64,000 nt of DNA from Fagopyrum homotropicum. Taxonomy: Eukaryota > Streptophyta > Magnoliopsida > Caryophyllales > Polygonaceae. The stretch is taken from contig BSWB01000001.1 of NCBI GenBank assembly GCA_033239125.1, positions 114,508,916 through 114,572,915 of the forward strand. Reading direction: 5' to 3'. The translations under genes and the position numbers were made by a program. Below are positions 1 to 9,729 of this stretch, piece after piece (the stretch's first letter is position 1; every line of letters begins with the position of its first letter). Below the pieces are notes generated by a model. It worked only from the letters and a program-made list of their open reading frames with translations. It did not search any database and was not told where the DNA came from.

Positions 1-785
1 ACAAATCATTCATGGGATTCAAGATAAGTACTTCAAGTCCACATATGCATACATCAATTCAACACATAAGGCTATCCATAGCCAATTCACAAGACAATTT
101 CATCATAAGGGTCATTCCCAAGCTTAGAAGCACTAAAATTTTTTTAAACTTTTCTGATTTTTTGGATTTTTTTCGAAATATATATGTACAATGCAAGACA
201 TAATGAAAAATATGAGAATATTAAACTATCCTAGATGCTAATCATGCAAGTGATCATGAAAACCCACCCCATACTTAGAAACACATTGTCCCCAATGTGG
301 AAACTAAATAAAGAAGTGAAAGAGAGTTCTTACAATGTAAAATTGGTGATGCTTTGGTATTTTGGTTCACATCGAATGATGATGGTGGATGATCGATCAA
401 GGATGGTAGAGAGCTCTTGATGTTCATTATGGTGTCGGAACCCGCGCTTGGCACCGCAAGCCGTCCAAGTTCCACGTACGCTCCACCCATGCTTGATTGG
501 AGATCATCACTTTCCTTGACCGAAGGAAAAATTGGACCATCTACCCAGGAAAATCGGCCGATTTTGTGCAAGATCAGTCCGATTTTCCTGGGTGCTTTCT
601 TCCTCGTCCATGTGCTCGGATCTTGCACCTTCTGCAGTTCTATGAGGTTTTCACATGACCTCCAACATCTCATCACACATGACATTCAACAAGATCTAGC
701 ACCCAAAAACACAAAAGAAAAACAAAGCACACCAAAAACAAAAGCAAAAACGAAGACGAAAGAGAAAAGGGAAAGAGTTGTTACC
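1..785 (-). other. N1 3' internal non-coding tail
   Basis: No coding region is supported here. The block around 260-310 reads on the minus strand as a 'ggggacaatg...aagtatggggtggg' segment like those after the third ORF of E1 (near 28990) and E2 (near 42590). Positions 1-300 match N2 at about 7510-7840. Positions 526-600 hold a palindromic motif cluster that N2 lacks at the matching place. Confidence 0.7.
543..593. repeat. 15-bp perfect inverted repeat with CGGCCG-core palindrome
   Basis: The arms ACCCAGGAAAATCGG (543-557) and CCGATTTTCCTGGGT (579-593) are exact reverse complements separated by 21 bases. The left arm runs into the palindrome AAAATCGGCCGATTTT, so two alternative hairpins can form. 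This is the N1 signature motif, also seen in its LTR near 2894-2953 and 3486-3540. Confidence 0.9.
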
Positions 786-803
786 CTTGGGTTGCCTCCC
801 AAG
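786..803 (-). other. Conserved post-ORF hairpin (N1 copy)
   Basis: On the minus strand this reads CTTGGG, a six-base loop, CCCAAG. It lies about 50 bases after the ORF stop. The same hairpin occurs at 8225-8242 in N2 and just after the integrase stop in E1 (27455-27472) and E2 (40159-40176). Its preservation across autonomous-type and non-autonomous elements suggests a role in the RNA, such as expression of a downstream ORF or packaging; that role is inference. Confidence 0.8.
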
Positions 804-849
804 AAGCACTTCTTTTAGGTCATTAGCTTGACCAAACTCAGAGGATGTG

Positions 850-1926
850 TCAATCCACCTCGAATACCATGGTTTGCTTGAGGAGTCCAAGCAACCATTG
901 CTTTCCGGCATCCATGATGACAAGCAAGGGCCACTTGATGCCCAAATAAGCTTTAAGTTTTCTCTTCACCGGTGAGTAGTAGACTCCGTCATCACCGCTC
1001 CCTTGATGATAGTATGGAGTTGCAACCATAGGTGCCACCCCATACTTAGACAATTGGCACTCCGCGGTCACACCGGTGAGATGCTTGCCATCCTCATCCT
1101 CCATAATCCGAAGAAAGCCGATTCTTGGAAAGAATTCTTCATTGAGGTGCTCCATAACCATCATGAATCCGTCATACTTGCCTCCATCATTCAACATTGA
1201 AGACTCCTTAGGAAAGGGACTCCAATCTTGGTGTGTACTCCGGGCAAGCAAGAAAGGATTGGAAGGAGTTGAAGTTAACTTAGGGCTCTCCCTTGTGAGC
1301 TCTTCAAGTGTGGTTCCGGGGTTGATTACAAGGATGTCCGTGGGTGAGAATACTTCATTGCACTCCTCCAAAGGTGAAGGAGGTGGAGGTAAGCCTTGAA
1401 GGATGGTAGGATCTCCTAGCATAAGAGCATGCCTAATCTCCTCAATCTCCCTCCTCATTTGTTCTTCTCTCTCGACATTCAATCTTCTTTCATCCTCCAG
1501 GGCCAAATCCCTTAGCCACAATTGCTCCCGAGCTTTATTCAACTCTTCCTCGAGGTCTCTATTGGTTATGGTTGAATCGGGTAACTCTTGGATCTCCTCA
1601 TGGTGAACCTCCTCTTGTTGAAATACTTCCGCTTCAAGCACCATTTGGTCACTCGAAATGGAAGCAAGGTTACTCTCTAGGTCATCCATCTTCCTCAATA
1701 TTTCTTCTAGCATTGACTCCACTCGGTCATTGTGAGCTTCATGGTGAGGATCCACATAAGGCAATGTAGTCATGTAAGCTTGATCATGGGACTCATGATA
1801 GGCATTAAACTCCTCCCAATACTCAAACTCATCATGGAGAGGTCCTAGATCTTAGCTTTCCATCCACTCCTTATACTCCATGTCGTCAAGGTCGTCTTTG
1901 AGGTACAATCCGTCCATGGAAAACAT
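850..1926 (-). pseudogene. Retroelement ORF of unknown function (N1), one in-frame stop
   Basis: The ORF begins at one of two in-frame ATGs (1926 or 1917) shortly after the primer site and ends at 850, about 358 codons. A TAA at 1852-1854 interrupts it; N2 has CAA there, so this is a C-to-T change. The N-terminal 60 residues are acidic and rich in Trp and Tyr. Next come a heptad-like Glu/Leu/Arg coiled coil, a PPPP segment, and a C-terminal region ending near 'KRKLKAYLGIKW'. I see no gag, zinc-knuckle, protease or polymerase motif and do not recognise the family. It sits where gag lies in E1 and E2. A degraded copy in N2 shows it is a standing part of this element type. Confidence 0.7.
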
Positions 1927-2020
1927 GAAAAGGAAAAGACAAAAACAACACAAGATCAAAAGTAACAAGAAAGATAAACACTAAATACGATCAAAAGCAA
2001 ATGACTCAATCCAGACCTAG

Positions 2021-2038
2021 TCCCCGGCAACGGCGCCA
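2021..2038 (-). other. N1 primer-binding site, tRNA-Asp type
   Basis: The minus strand reads TGGCGCCGTTGCCGGGGA, the complement of the 3' end of plant tRNA-Asp including CCA, six bases downstream of the LTR end. This is the usual Athila/Tat primer site. It fixes the element's orientation and the LTR edge. Confidence 0.95.
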
Positions 2039-2044
2039 AAAACT

Positions 2045-3868
2045 TGTTACGCTAAGAATGTGATGCACGCAATAAGCCTTAAATTTATACTCGTTATATT
2101 TTTCCTAACTCCTAGCGAACCCACAGTGTACAGATCGTTATGTAGAAAGGAAAGTATTCCGAGGTCGAACACAAGGACTGAGGTGAAATCAAGTCATTTA
2201 ATGATCAAAGATAGTGCAAATCTAGTCTAAGAAAAGAGAAAGAAATAAAGAGATGAAAATGATGATATTTTTGGTTGAGTTTTTGTGGTGATCAAGCAAG
2301 GATCACAAAGCAAGCAAGGTAATAAAACAAACTAACAACTCAAGCTAGCAAAACAAACAAGTGACACAAACACAAGATATGAGATCAAAGATAGAAAAAG
2401 AGGATTCTAGAGGTCAAGATTTCCGGTTATGGCATTGGACTCAAGCTTCTAAAGATTCTAAGGATAAAGCTGCGGTGTTGGGAAAGGGTGTTTCTCTAAT
2501 GGAAGCAATTACCGGGTAAGTCTCATGCTTCACTAATCCCGCACCAAACTCCTATTACCGGGTAAGTCTCAAGGAGGTAAAGTTGGGAATTCTACACAAA
2601 CCGGACACTACTTAAGGGGCAAACCTCTCCTTACCGGGTAAGTCTCGGAAAAGGTAAGTCTCAAGCAACAATCCAAGCACACTCGATCCAATAGCGGCTT
2701 ATGAGGCTCACTACTACCTAGAGTTCATCATCTTTCGTATCTAAGATCGGAAATCACCGAGTAGGTCTCTTTCCTCACTTAGTTTGCTAGCATTAGGTCA
2801 CCCTAAGCTATATTATGTTCGACAAACACTAGGATTTCAACAATCTAACATCCTAACATACAGATTCATCAATTAAAGAGCAACAAAAGGAAAAATCGGG
2901 TGGATCATAGTAAAAATCGGCCGATTTACTATGAAGAACAGGTCGATTTTTATGTTTGAGTTAGGTTTTGTGCATACGAATCATCCTAAACTAACATATA
3001 AGTCCATTCTATCATCACCCAAGCCATAACCATCAATCCATCACTCTAGAATCAAAATAAACTATCCAACACATGCATTTCAAGATCTAAAATTATCATA
3101 CAAGCATACATGGAATCCATAGCAAGAAGATGAAGTAAGGAAATGAAAGCAATGAAACTTAGCTGGATTTGAGCTCAAAACAAGTCTTTCAACACACCAA
3201 ATGTAGCTCCAAGTCAGATCTTACAACCTTCAACAAGTTTCTTCACAAAAATCACTCAAATCTCACTACGGAATTGAAATCTACACTAATCTCTCTCAAG
3301 AACACCCACAAGGGTGCCTTGAAGAGAGGCTCCAAATGGAAGAGTCTTTGGGAAGCTGCTAGAAGGGTCCAAAAGGAAGGAGAAGGATCCTCAAATCAGC
3401 CTGCAGGACCACTTAAATACTCCACAAAGAAGCAAGGGTCGGACAAAGAGATCGTGGGACATGTGGCTCAAGCTGTCAAAAGCCAGAAAATCGACCCAGA
3501 CAGAAAAATAGGCCGATTTTCCTGAGTGTAGGTCGATTTTCTTCAACAGAAACTTGTTATGATCATCTAGCCATGAATTGCTCCATTGCTTGCACCAAGA
3601 AGGGTCCTTGTGTCCTTCATTTCTCCAATTATGTTCCTTCAAGGCCTTGGATGTGTACCACCATGAGGCTTGACCCTCGAATGTAACGATTAATGTCCAA
3701 AATATCCCCGAAATACCTACAAAACCGACAAAAGCTCGTGTAGACGTCTTTTCTAGAAATATGCACGAAATGAGTGTAAACGTCGTGAACTAATGCCAAA
3801 CCGTGCATGAATAACGGGTAAAACTATCTAAATGAATGCCTATACTAACGTCATAAATCACGTTATCA
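2045..3868 (-). repeat. N1 5' LTR
   Basis: Bounded by TG (2045) and CA (3868) on the plus strand and next to the primer site. It aligns over its length with the solo LTR at 25549-27362 and with the N2 LTRs. It holds three copies of TTACCGGGTAA (2509, 2555, 2631) and two clusters of the AAATCGGCCGATTT type motif (2894-2953 and 3486-3540). The other LTR lies outside the window, so no target duplication can be tested. Confidence 0.92.
3412..3419 (-). promoter_or_regulatory. Possible TATA box of N1 LTR
   Basis: The minus strand reads TATTTAAG, at the place where the related solo LTR has TATAAAAG (26926-26933). It lies upstream, in element orientation, of the motif cluster near 2894-2953. Confidence 0.4.
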
Positions 3869-5051
3869 CTACACTAGATTGATTCTAAGCATGCGATTGC
3901 TACTTTGGTGAGTTCCTTTTACAAGTTTTCAAGTATTCTCCCGTCTCGATCATATATAAGTGTTGAGCCAACCGGCATCAACACAACTTAACAGGTTAGT
4001 GTTCCGTAAACCTACAAGAACAAATAACAAGTTAGCCATCAAACAAAGACTAAGGGATATAAAGAGAATATTAAAGCCGTTAAACTTATCTTTATATTTG
4101 TGTTCTTTTTCTTTAAGTAATAACAACCCGTAATTACTTAAAGTTGCTACTAGATTAAAGACCCGAACCCGGAACCTATTAATCCTAGTTGTTTGCATGC
4201 ACTTTAGAACCTAAGGTGATCAATCTCAAGCAATAGTAAACATGCAATTAGACAATGGATATCAAGGAAACACAAAGCATTACTGAATAAAAACTTAATG
4301 CCATAAACAACGCAACTTCAAACCAAGGACTATTTATACTACAAAAGACACTAAATAGGAATAAATGGCCGGCCCAAAACAGCCACCTTTAATGCCATAA
4401 AGCTGGTGTAAACAGCCAGAGTAAAGCTTCTGACGTTAAACCGCAGGGGCGGCCTTCAGGTCCGCAAGGGTGGTGAAGGCAAAAACGCTTGATCTTCTTC
4501 ATGGCCGCAGGGGTGGCTAAGTGCTTCCGTTGGGGCGGATCTTCAATGCTCTTTAAAAGTCTGACCCTTCGACTTCCTAACGTTTCTATTGCCAAGCCGT
4601 CGGGGCATCCCTATGTCAACGCAGGGGCGGTGACACAGCCTCTTCGTCTTTTAGCTCCCAAGTTGAGGCGCAGGCAGGGGTGCAGTGGAAGGCGCAGGGG
4701 AGCTGGTCTTCGTCTCTTCAGGGTAGGTCACCGCACGGGCGCCAAGGAGTGGCACAGGGGCGGTGACACACTTCATGGCCGGCGCTGGTGAAGGTGTAGG
4801 GAGCACTCCGTTGTAAGGCGTCACCCGCAGGGGCGGTGGCAAGGCTCCGCTGGGGCGGTGAGGCAACAGAAGCTTTGCTTCGTGATCGATCTTCACTCCT
4901 AAGTGCTTATAACTCCTTCCTTAGCTTCTTTTAGTCTTCTTCTTCTGGACCAAGGAGTTAGTAGCATAAACCGACACAAATGCAATAAAAAGACTCTAAA
5001 AACTATCCTAAATGATAGTGATTCCATCACCTATCAGATGTCTTGAGTCGA
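3869..5051. other. Unclassified sequence between N1 and N2, likely LTR-type repeat
   Basis: This block has no coding region I can support. Its right two-thirds carry many GCAGGGGCGG-like motifs also found in the chromovirus LTRs, but the rest does not match those LTRs. It may be the remnant of the element into which N1 and N2 inserted. The right end reads 'gattccatca', a possible LTR edge. The open frames across 4489-4896 arise from the GC-rich repeats and are not supported as genes. Confidence 0.5.
4441..4865. repeat. Dispersed CCGCAGGGGCGG motif array
   Basis: At least eight copies or near copies of the GCAGGGGCGG or CCGCAGGGGCGG motif occur here at irregular spacing, among them 4441-4452, 4629-4638 and 4829-4838. 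CCGC and GCGG are complementary arms around AGGG. The GC content is clearly higher than in the flanks. Confidence 0.75.
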
Positions 5052-6559
5052 TATTTGCGCTAGGAAGTAGCACAAAAAGCTTTACATTTGTAAACTCGAT
5101 CTAATCTCTTAAACTACCTAGTGAAATACGGATTGTTATGTAGGAAGAAAAGTATTCCGAGGTCGAACACTAGGAATGAGGTGAAATCAAATCATTCAAT
5201 GATCATTTTTAGTGCAAATCTAAACTAAGAAATGAGAAAGGAAAAAAGAAATGCAAAACACAATATTTTTTGGTTGGTTTTGGGTGATCAAACAAGGATC
5301 ACAAAATATACAACACAAACAAGGAAACAAACACAAGATAAGTGATAAATGGTAAGAAATGCGGATTCTAGAGATCAAGAATTCCAGTTATGGCATTAGA
5401 CTCATGCTTCTAAACATCAAAGGAGAATTGTGGTTGTTCGGAGTTGGGTGTTTCTCTAATGGGAGCAATTACCGGGTAAATCTCATTTCTAAAATAGGTG
5501 CTAGCAAAGGTCACCCTAGGATAGATTACGCTCAACAAACAATAGAATTTCACCACATCTACATCCTAACATCTAGATTTTTCAATTAAGGACAACAGAA
5601 CAAAAACCACGGCTGGATCATGGAAACCACGGCCGTGTAAGCATGAAGAACAAGCCGTGATTTTATTCTGAGTTAGGTTTTCGAACACAAATCCATCCTA
5701 AGCAATCATGCAAGTCCATACAATCATAGTCCAAAGAATAAACATCATTCCTTCACCCTAGAATCACATCTACTCAGCCAACTACATACATTTCTAGATC
5801 AAACTTCATAAATAAAGCATGCTTGCAAGTCATGGTTTGAAAATGAAGATAAGATCAAAGAACAAGAAGTTACTTAGCTAGATAGATGCTTCAACAATCT
5901 TACAAAGGTTCCAATGCAGCTCCAAGATTCAAACTTACAAGCTTCCAAGGAAACACACTCAAAACCCACTCAAACTCACTCTAGATCCACAAAGTACACT
6001 AATCTCATCCAAGAATACCCACAAGGGTGCTTGGAGGAGAGCTACAATCCACAAGAGAGTCTTGGAGAAGGTAATGTGCAAAGTCTGTTGGCTACAGCCT
6101 GCAAAAACCACTTATGTACTCCACCAAAAAGCAAGGGTCGGACAAAGAAATCATGTCACAAGTGTCAAAGCTGTCCTGACAAAAACCACGGGTTAAAAGC
6201 ACGGGCGTGGAATGGTCAGGTAGGCCGTGGTTTTCATTAAAAAGCCCTCCTTGGATCACCAAGTCATGAATTGGTGCAAGGCATGCACCAACAAGGTCTT
6301 TTGTGTTGTTCTTTGCTTCTAGCTTGCTCCCTATGGAGTCCGGATCCGTGCCACCACGAGGAGTGATCCTCGAATGTATCGATTAAGTCCAAAAGTTCCC
6401 CAAAATACCTACAAAACCGACAAAAGCTCGTGTAGAAGTCTTTTCTAGAAATAAAACTCGATTAAGCATAAACGCCACAAACTAATGCCAAACCATGCAT
6501 GAATAAGGGGAAAACTATCTAAATGAATGCCAAAACTAGTGTCATAAATCATGTCATCA
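5052..6559 (-). repeat. N2 3' LTR
   Basis: Matches 9730-11151 and extends past the point where that copy is cut. The first base pair is mutated (TATTTGCGC against TGTTCGCGC). About 260 bases are missing after 'aattaccgggta' (near 5469-5490) compared with the other LTR, where that stretch lies between two such motifs. Motif-type sequences occur at 5606-5660 and 6178-6236. Confidence 0.88.
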
Positions 6560-8224
6560 AAATACCCCATACTTGCGACTTTCTTGTCCCCAAGAAGGGT
6601 TCAAACCTAAGCTAAAAGATGGAATGAGTTATGAATGCGGAAAAACGGAAAAGATTTTTTGCAAATGTGCTTCTAGTCATAGATCACCTTCATAGTAAAG
6701 TTTTCATGGCAAAGGATGAGCAAATTTGTATCAAGAGAACAAAGGCACAAAAAGACAATCACACTTAACTTGAAATCATATATGCAAAGTAAATCGAGAA
6801 TGTCTAGATGATCATGAAGATATCAAATCTAAATCACTTAAGTCAAAACACATGTGTATAAAGGTCTTAAGGACTTAGGAAAGAAGAGGCTAAGCAACGT
6901 GTCAAAGGTGGGAATTTTTGGTCATGTGATGCTAATCTGGGAAAGGAACTAACTCCACAACTTCATTTTTGCTCAACTCCACCATAAGTGTATATTTTTC
7001 TCCATCTTTTTCTTTTCTTTATTTTATTTTTCTTCTTTTTCTTTCATTTATTTTTGAGACAATGGCATTGGTGTACAAAAGCCGAAACCCCTTGGTGATT
7101 AGCGGGCCTCAGGATTTTTCCGAGGTGCCTCACACCGGGCACACATACCAAGGCTCGCTAGGACTATTGGTTAATCCGGCTTTGGCAAGACACAAACACC
7201 CGATTATGTTAATGGTCCCGAGTTAATCGTCATCAAAACCAACGTCCCCAAACCTATATTTTTTTCTACACTATCACAACACATTCAGCACTTCATTCAT
7301 AACATTCATACACTTCCTTCAACACCCCACACTTGCTTTTCACACAACACACTAGCATGCTCCTATTCCCGGATGGGTCAAAAGAGGTCAAATTTCATAT
7401 CAAGTGAGGTGCTGAAACAACATGATCAAGATGGGAAGAAGAGAGAATTGAATACCTTAACCATTCCTAGATGATGTTTATGAACTAGCATGCGATTTTG
7501 ATAATCAATTCTCAATCCAACCTAGACAACAATCTTCATCACAATTCATACATGGAATTCAAGAGAAATATTCCAGTCCACATATGCATAAATTCATTCA
7601 ACACACAAGGTCATCCATAGCCAATTCACAAAACAAACTCATCATAAGGTTATATCCAAACTAAGAAGCACAAATTTCTTTTCTAAATTTTCTGATTTTT
7701 TTGGAATTTTTGAGTTTAAAATGTACAATGCAAAACGTAATGAAACATGTGACAATAATATGAAACTATCCTAGAAGCAATCATGCAAATGATTATGAAT
7801 TCCTCACCCCATACTTAAAACCACATTGTCCCCAATGTGCAAATTAAATGAAGAAGTGAAAGAAGATGTCACAATGTAAAACGGTAGTGTTTTCGGTATT
7901 TCGGTTCACTCATGCGGAGTGGTGGTGATGGATGATCAATCAAACATGGTAGAGAGCTATTGATGTTCATTATGGAGTCGGGACCCGCGCCAAGTGTATG
8001 TGATACAGGAGCTCTTCCACCCCTCAAAGACACCTCTAGTCGTCCAAGTCTCACGTCTGCTCTACCCATCGTTGAAAGTGGGATCATCATCATCATCTTT
8101 CCTTGCAAGGCTTATTATTACCTAGAGTCAAACACACAAGCACAAAACACACAAAAATACACAAAAACACACAAAAACAAAAAGAAAAGAAAAAAGGAAA
8201 AAAGGAAAAGGGAAAGATGTTGCT
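6560..8224 (-). other. N2 3' internal tail and polypurine region
   Basis: Next to the LTR the minus strand reads 'gcaagtatggggtatttt', matching the polypurine region before the 3' LTRs of E1 and E2 ('ggcaagtatgggg'). The segment 7060-7260 matches E1 near 29570-29650 and E2 near 43160-43260. No coding region is supported. A strongly pyrimidine-rich stretch lies at about 6995-7060 on the plus strand. Confidence 0.75.
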
Positions 8225-8242
8225 CTTGGGTTGCCTTCCAAG
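8225..8242 (-). other. Conserved post-ORF hairpin (N2 copy)
   Basis: Same position and stem-loop as 786-803, with one arm changed (TCCAAG for CCCAAG on the plus strand). The surrounding 'cttttaggtcattagcttgaccaaactc' type context is also shared with N1. Confidence 0.72.
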
Positions 8243-8287
8243 AAGCGCTTCTTTTAGGTCATTAGCTTGACCAAACTCCATGATGGC

Positions 8288-9602
8288 TGAATCCACATTA
8301 AAAACCTTGGTTTGCTTGAGGAGTCCAAGCAACCATCTCTTTCCGGTATCCTTGATCATAAGTATTGGCCATTTGATACCCAAATAAACTTTAAGCTCTC
8401 TCTTCACCGGTAAGTGGTAGAACTCACCATGGTCAAGCTCATAAGGAATGCCAACATTTGGATTCTCGGGGGTTTCCTTACTCTCTCTATGTGAAGTGTC
8501 TTCATAACCACCTCCTTGATGATCATATGGGTTATAACCATGTGGGCCAGCCCATACTTAGACAAATAACGCTCAACGGATCTATCGGTTAAACACTTGG
8601 TTCCTTCACACAACATGATCCGAGGAAAGCCGACTCTTGGAAAGTTGTCTTGATTGAAGGATTTCATAACCATCTTGGATCCATCCTCTCTAACCGGGAG
8701 TGGTCTCATATCAACCTTGGGAGACTCCCCAAGAACGGAACTCCAGCTTTTGGGCACACCCCGGTCAAGCAAGAAAGGATTGGAAGGAGTTGAAATCAAC
8801 TTTGGGCCATCTGTTTGAAACCACGGGCTGAAATTTGGAACCATGGGCGTGGTTAGGTCAGGTAGGCTGTGGTTTTGGCTGAATTTCGCTACGACATGGT
8901 TTTCCATGGCCAAAAGATACGATACCACGGTCGTGGTTTAAGGCCCCAGGCCGTGGTTTCGCCAGTTTTCTTCCTCCTTCGCGTGCTCTTCAAGTGTGGT
9001 TCCGGGGTTGATGGCAAGGATGTCCGAGGCTGAGAGCTCTTCATTGCACTCCTGCAAACGTGAAGGAGGTGGAGGTAAGCCTTGAAGAAGGATTGACTTC
9101 TCTTGCAAAAGAATTTGCCAATTCTCCTCAATCTCCCTCCTCGTTTGTTCTTCTCTCTCGAAAGCCAATCTTCTTGCATCCTCCAGGGCCAAATCCCTTA
9201 GCCACAATTGCTCTCGAGCATCATTCAACTTTTCTTGTAGTTCTCTAATTTTTATAGTTTATTCGGGAAAATCTTGGATCTCCTCATGGTGAACCTCCTC
9301 TTATCGAAATACTTCCACTTTAAGCTCCATGTGACTCTCGAAATAAAAGCAAGGGCGCCCTCTATATCAGTCACCTTCCTAAAAAATTGTTCTAACAATG
9401 ATTCCACTCGGTCATTGTGAGGTTGATGGTGAGGTTCCGCATAAGGCATAATCGTCATGTGAGCTTGATCATGGAACTCATGATAGGCATTAAACTCCGC
9501 CCAATACTCAAACTCATCATGGAAAGGTCCTAGATCTTGGTTTGTCATCCATCCCTCATACTCCATGTTGTCAAGGTCGTCTTGGAAGTACCATCCGTCC
9601 AT
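8288..9602 (-). pseudogene. Degraded copy of the N1-type ORF (N2)
   Basis: The start is the ATG at 9602, giving MDGWYFQDD, which matches the N1 protein's MDGLYLKDD. The acidic N-terminus is intact to about 9350, then the frame shifts. The coiled coil resumes at about 9228 and the SNPFLL and KRELK segments follow in 8928-8300. Within the ORF a 179-base block of CCACGG-type motifs (8806-8984) replaces a short stretch of N1. Conserved residues across the two copies point to past coding constraint. The function is unknown. Confidence 0.72.
8806..8984. repeat. Motif cassette inside the N2 ORF
   Basis: This block contains 'aaaccacggg', 'ccatgggcgtgg', 'taccacggtcgtggt' and 'ggccgtggtttcg'. N1 shows uninterrupted ORF sequence at the matching point (about 1283-1300). 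The cassette is therefore a gain in N2 or a loss in N1, and it lies inside protein-coding sequence. Confidence 0.8.
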
Positions 9603-9705
9603 GGCAAACATGTAATAGACAAAGACAAAAACAAGCAAGATCAAAAGTAACAAGAAATATTTACACTAAAAAATATCAAAAGCAAACGACTTACTCTACA
9701 CCCAA

Positions 9706-9723
9706 TCCCCGGCAATGGCGCCA
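9706..9723 (-). other. N2 primer-binding site, tRNA-Asp type, one mismatch
   Basis: The minus strand reads TGGCGCCATTGCCGGGGA, one base different from the perfect site in N1. It is followed by a six-base spacer to the LTR end. Confidence 0.92.
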
Positions 9724-9729
9724 AGAACT

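Larger units (their letters stand above)
1..3868 (-). mobile_element. N1: non-autonomous Athila-related LTR retrotransposon, 3' part outside window
   Basis: Read on the minus strand, this element has a 5' LTR (2045-3868), a six-base spacer, a primer site matching tRNA-Asp (2021-2038), an ORF (850-1926), a hairpin (786-803) and the start of a long 3' non-coding tail that runs off the window. The tail and hairpin match the region between integrase and 3' LTR in the Athila elements E1 and E2. No gag, protease, RT or integrase motif is present, so movement would need proteins supplied in trans. N2 (5052-11151) is a second copy of the same design. Confidence 0.88.

Noticed and set aside
2021..2038. 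Possible tRNA gene fragment
   Set aside because: Only the 18 bases complementary to the tRNA 3' end are present, at a fixed distance from LTRs. These are primer sites, not tRNA genes.
4489..4896. Overlapping Arg/Gly- and Pro-rich frames on both strands
   Set aside because: They arise from GC-rich CCGCAGGGGCGG repeats. There is no family resemblance, and the frames overlap on both strands.
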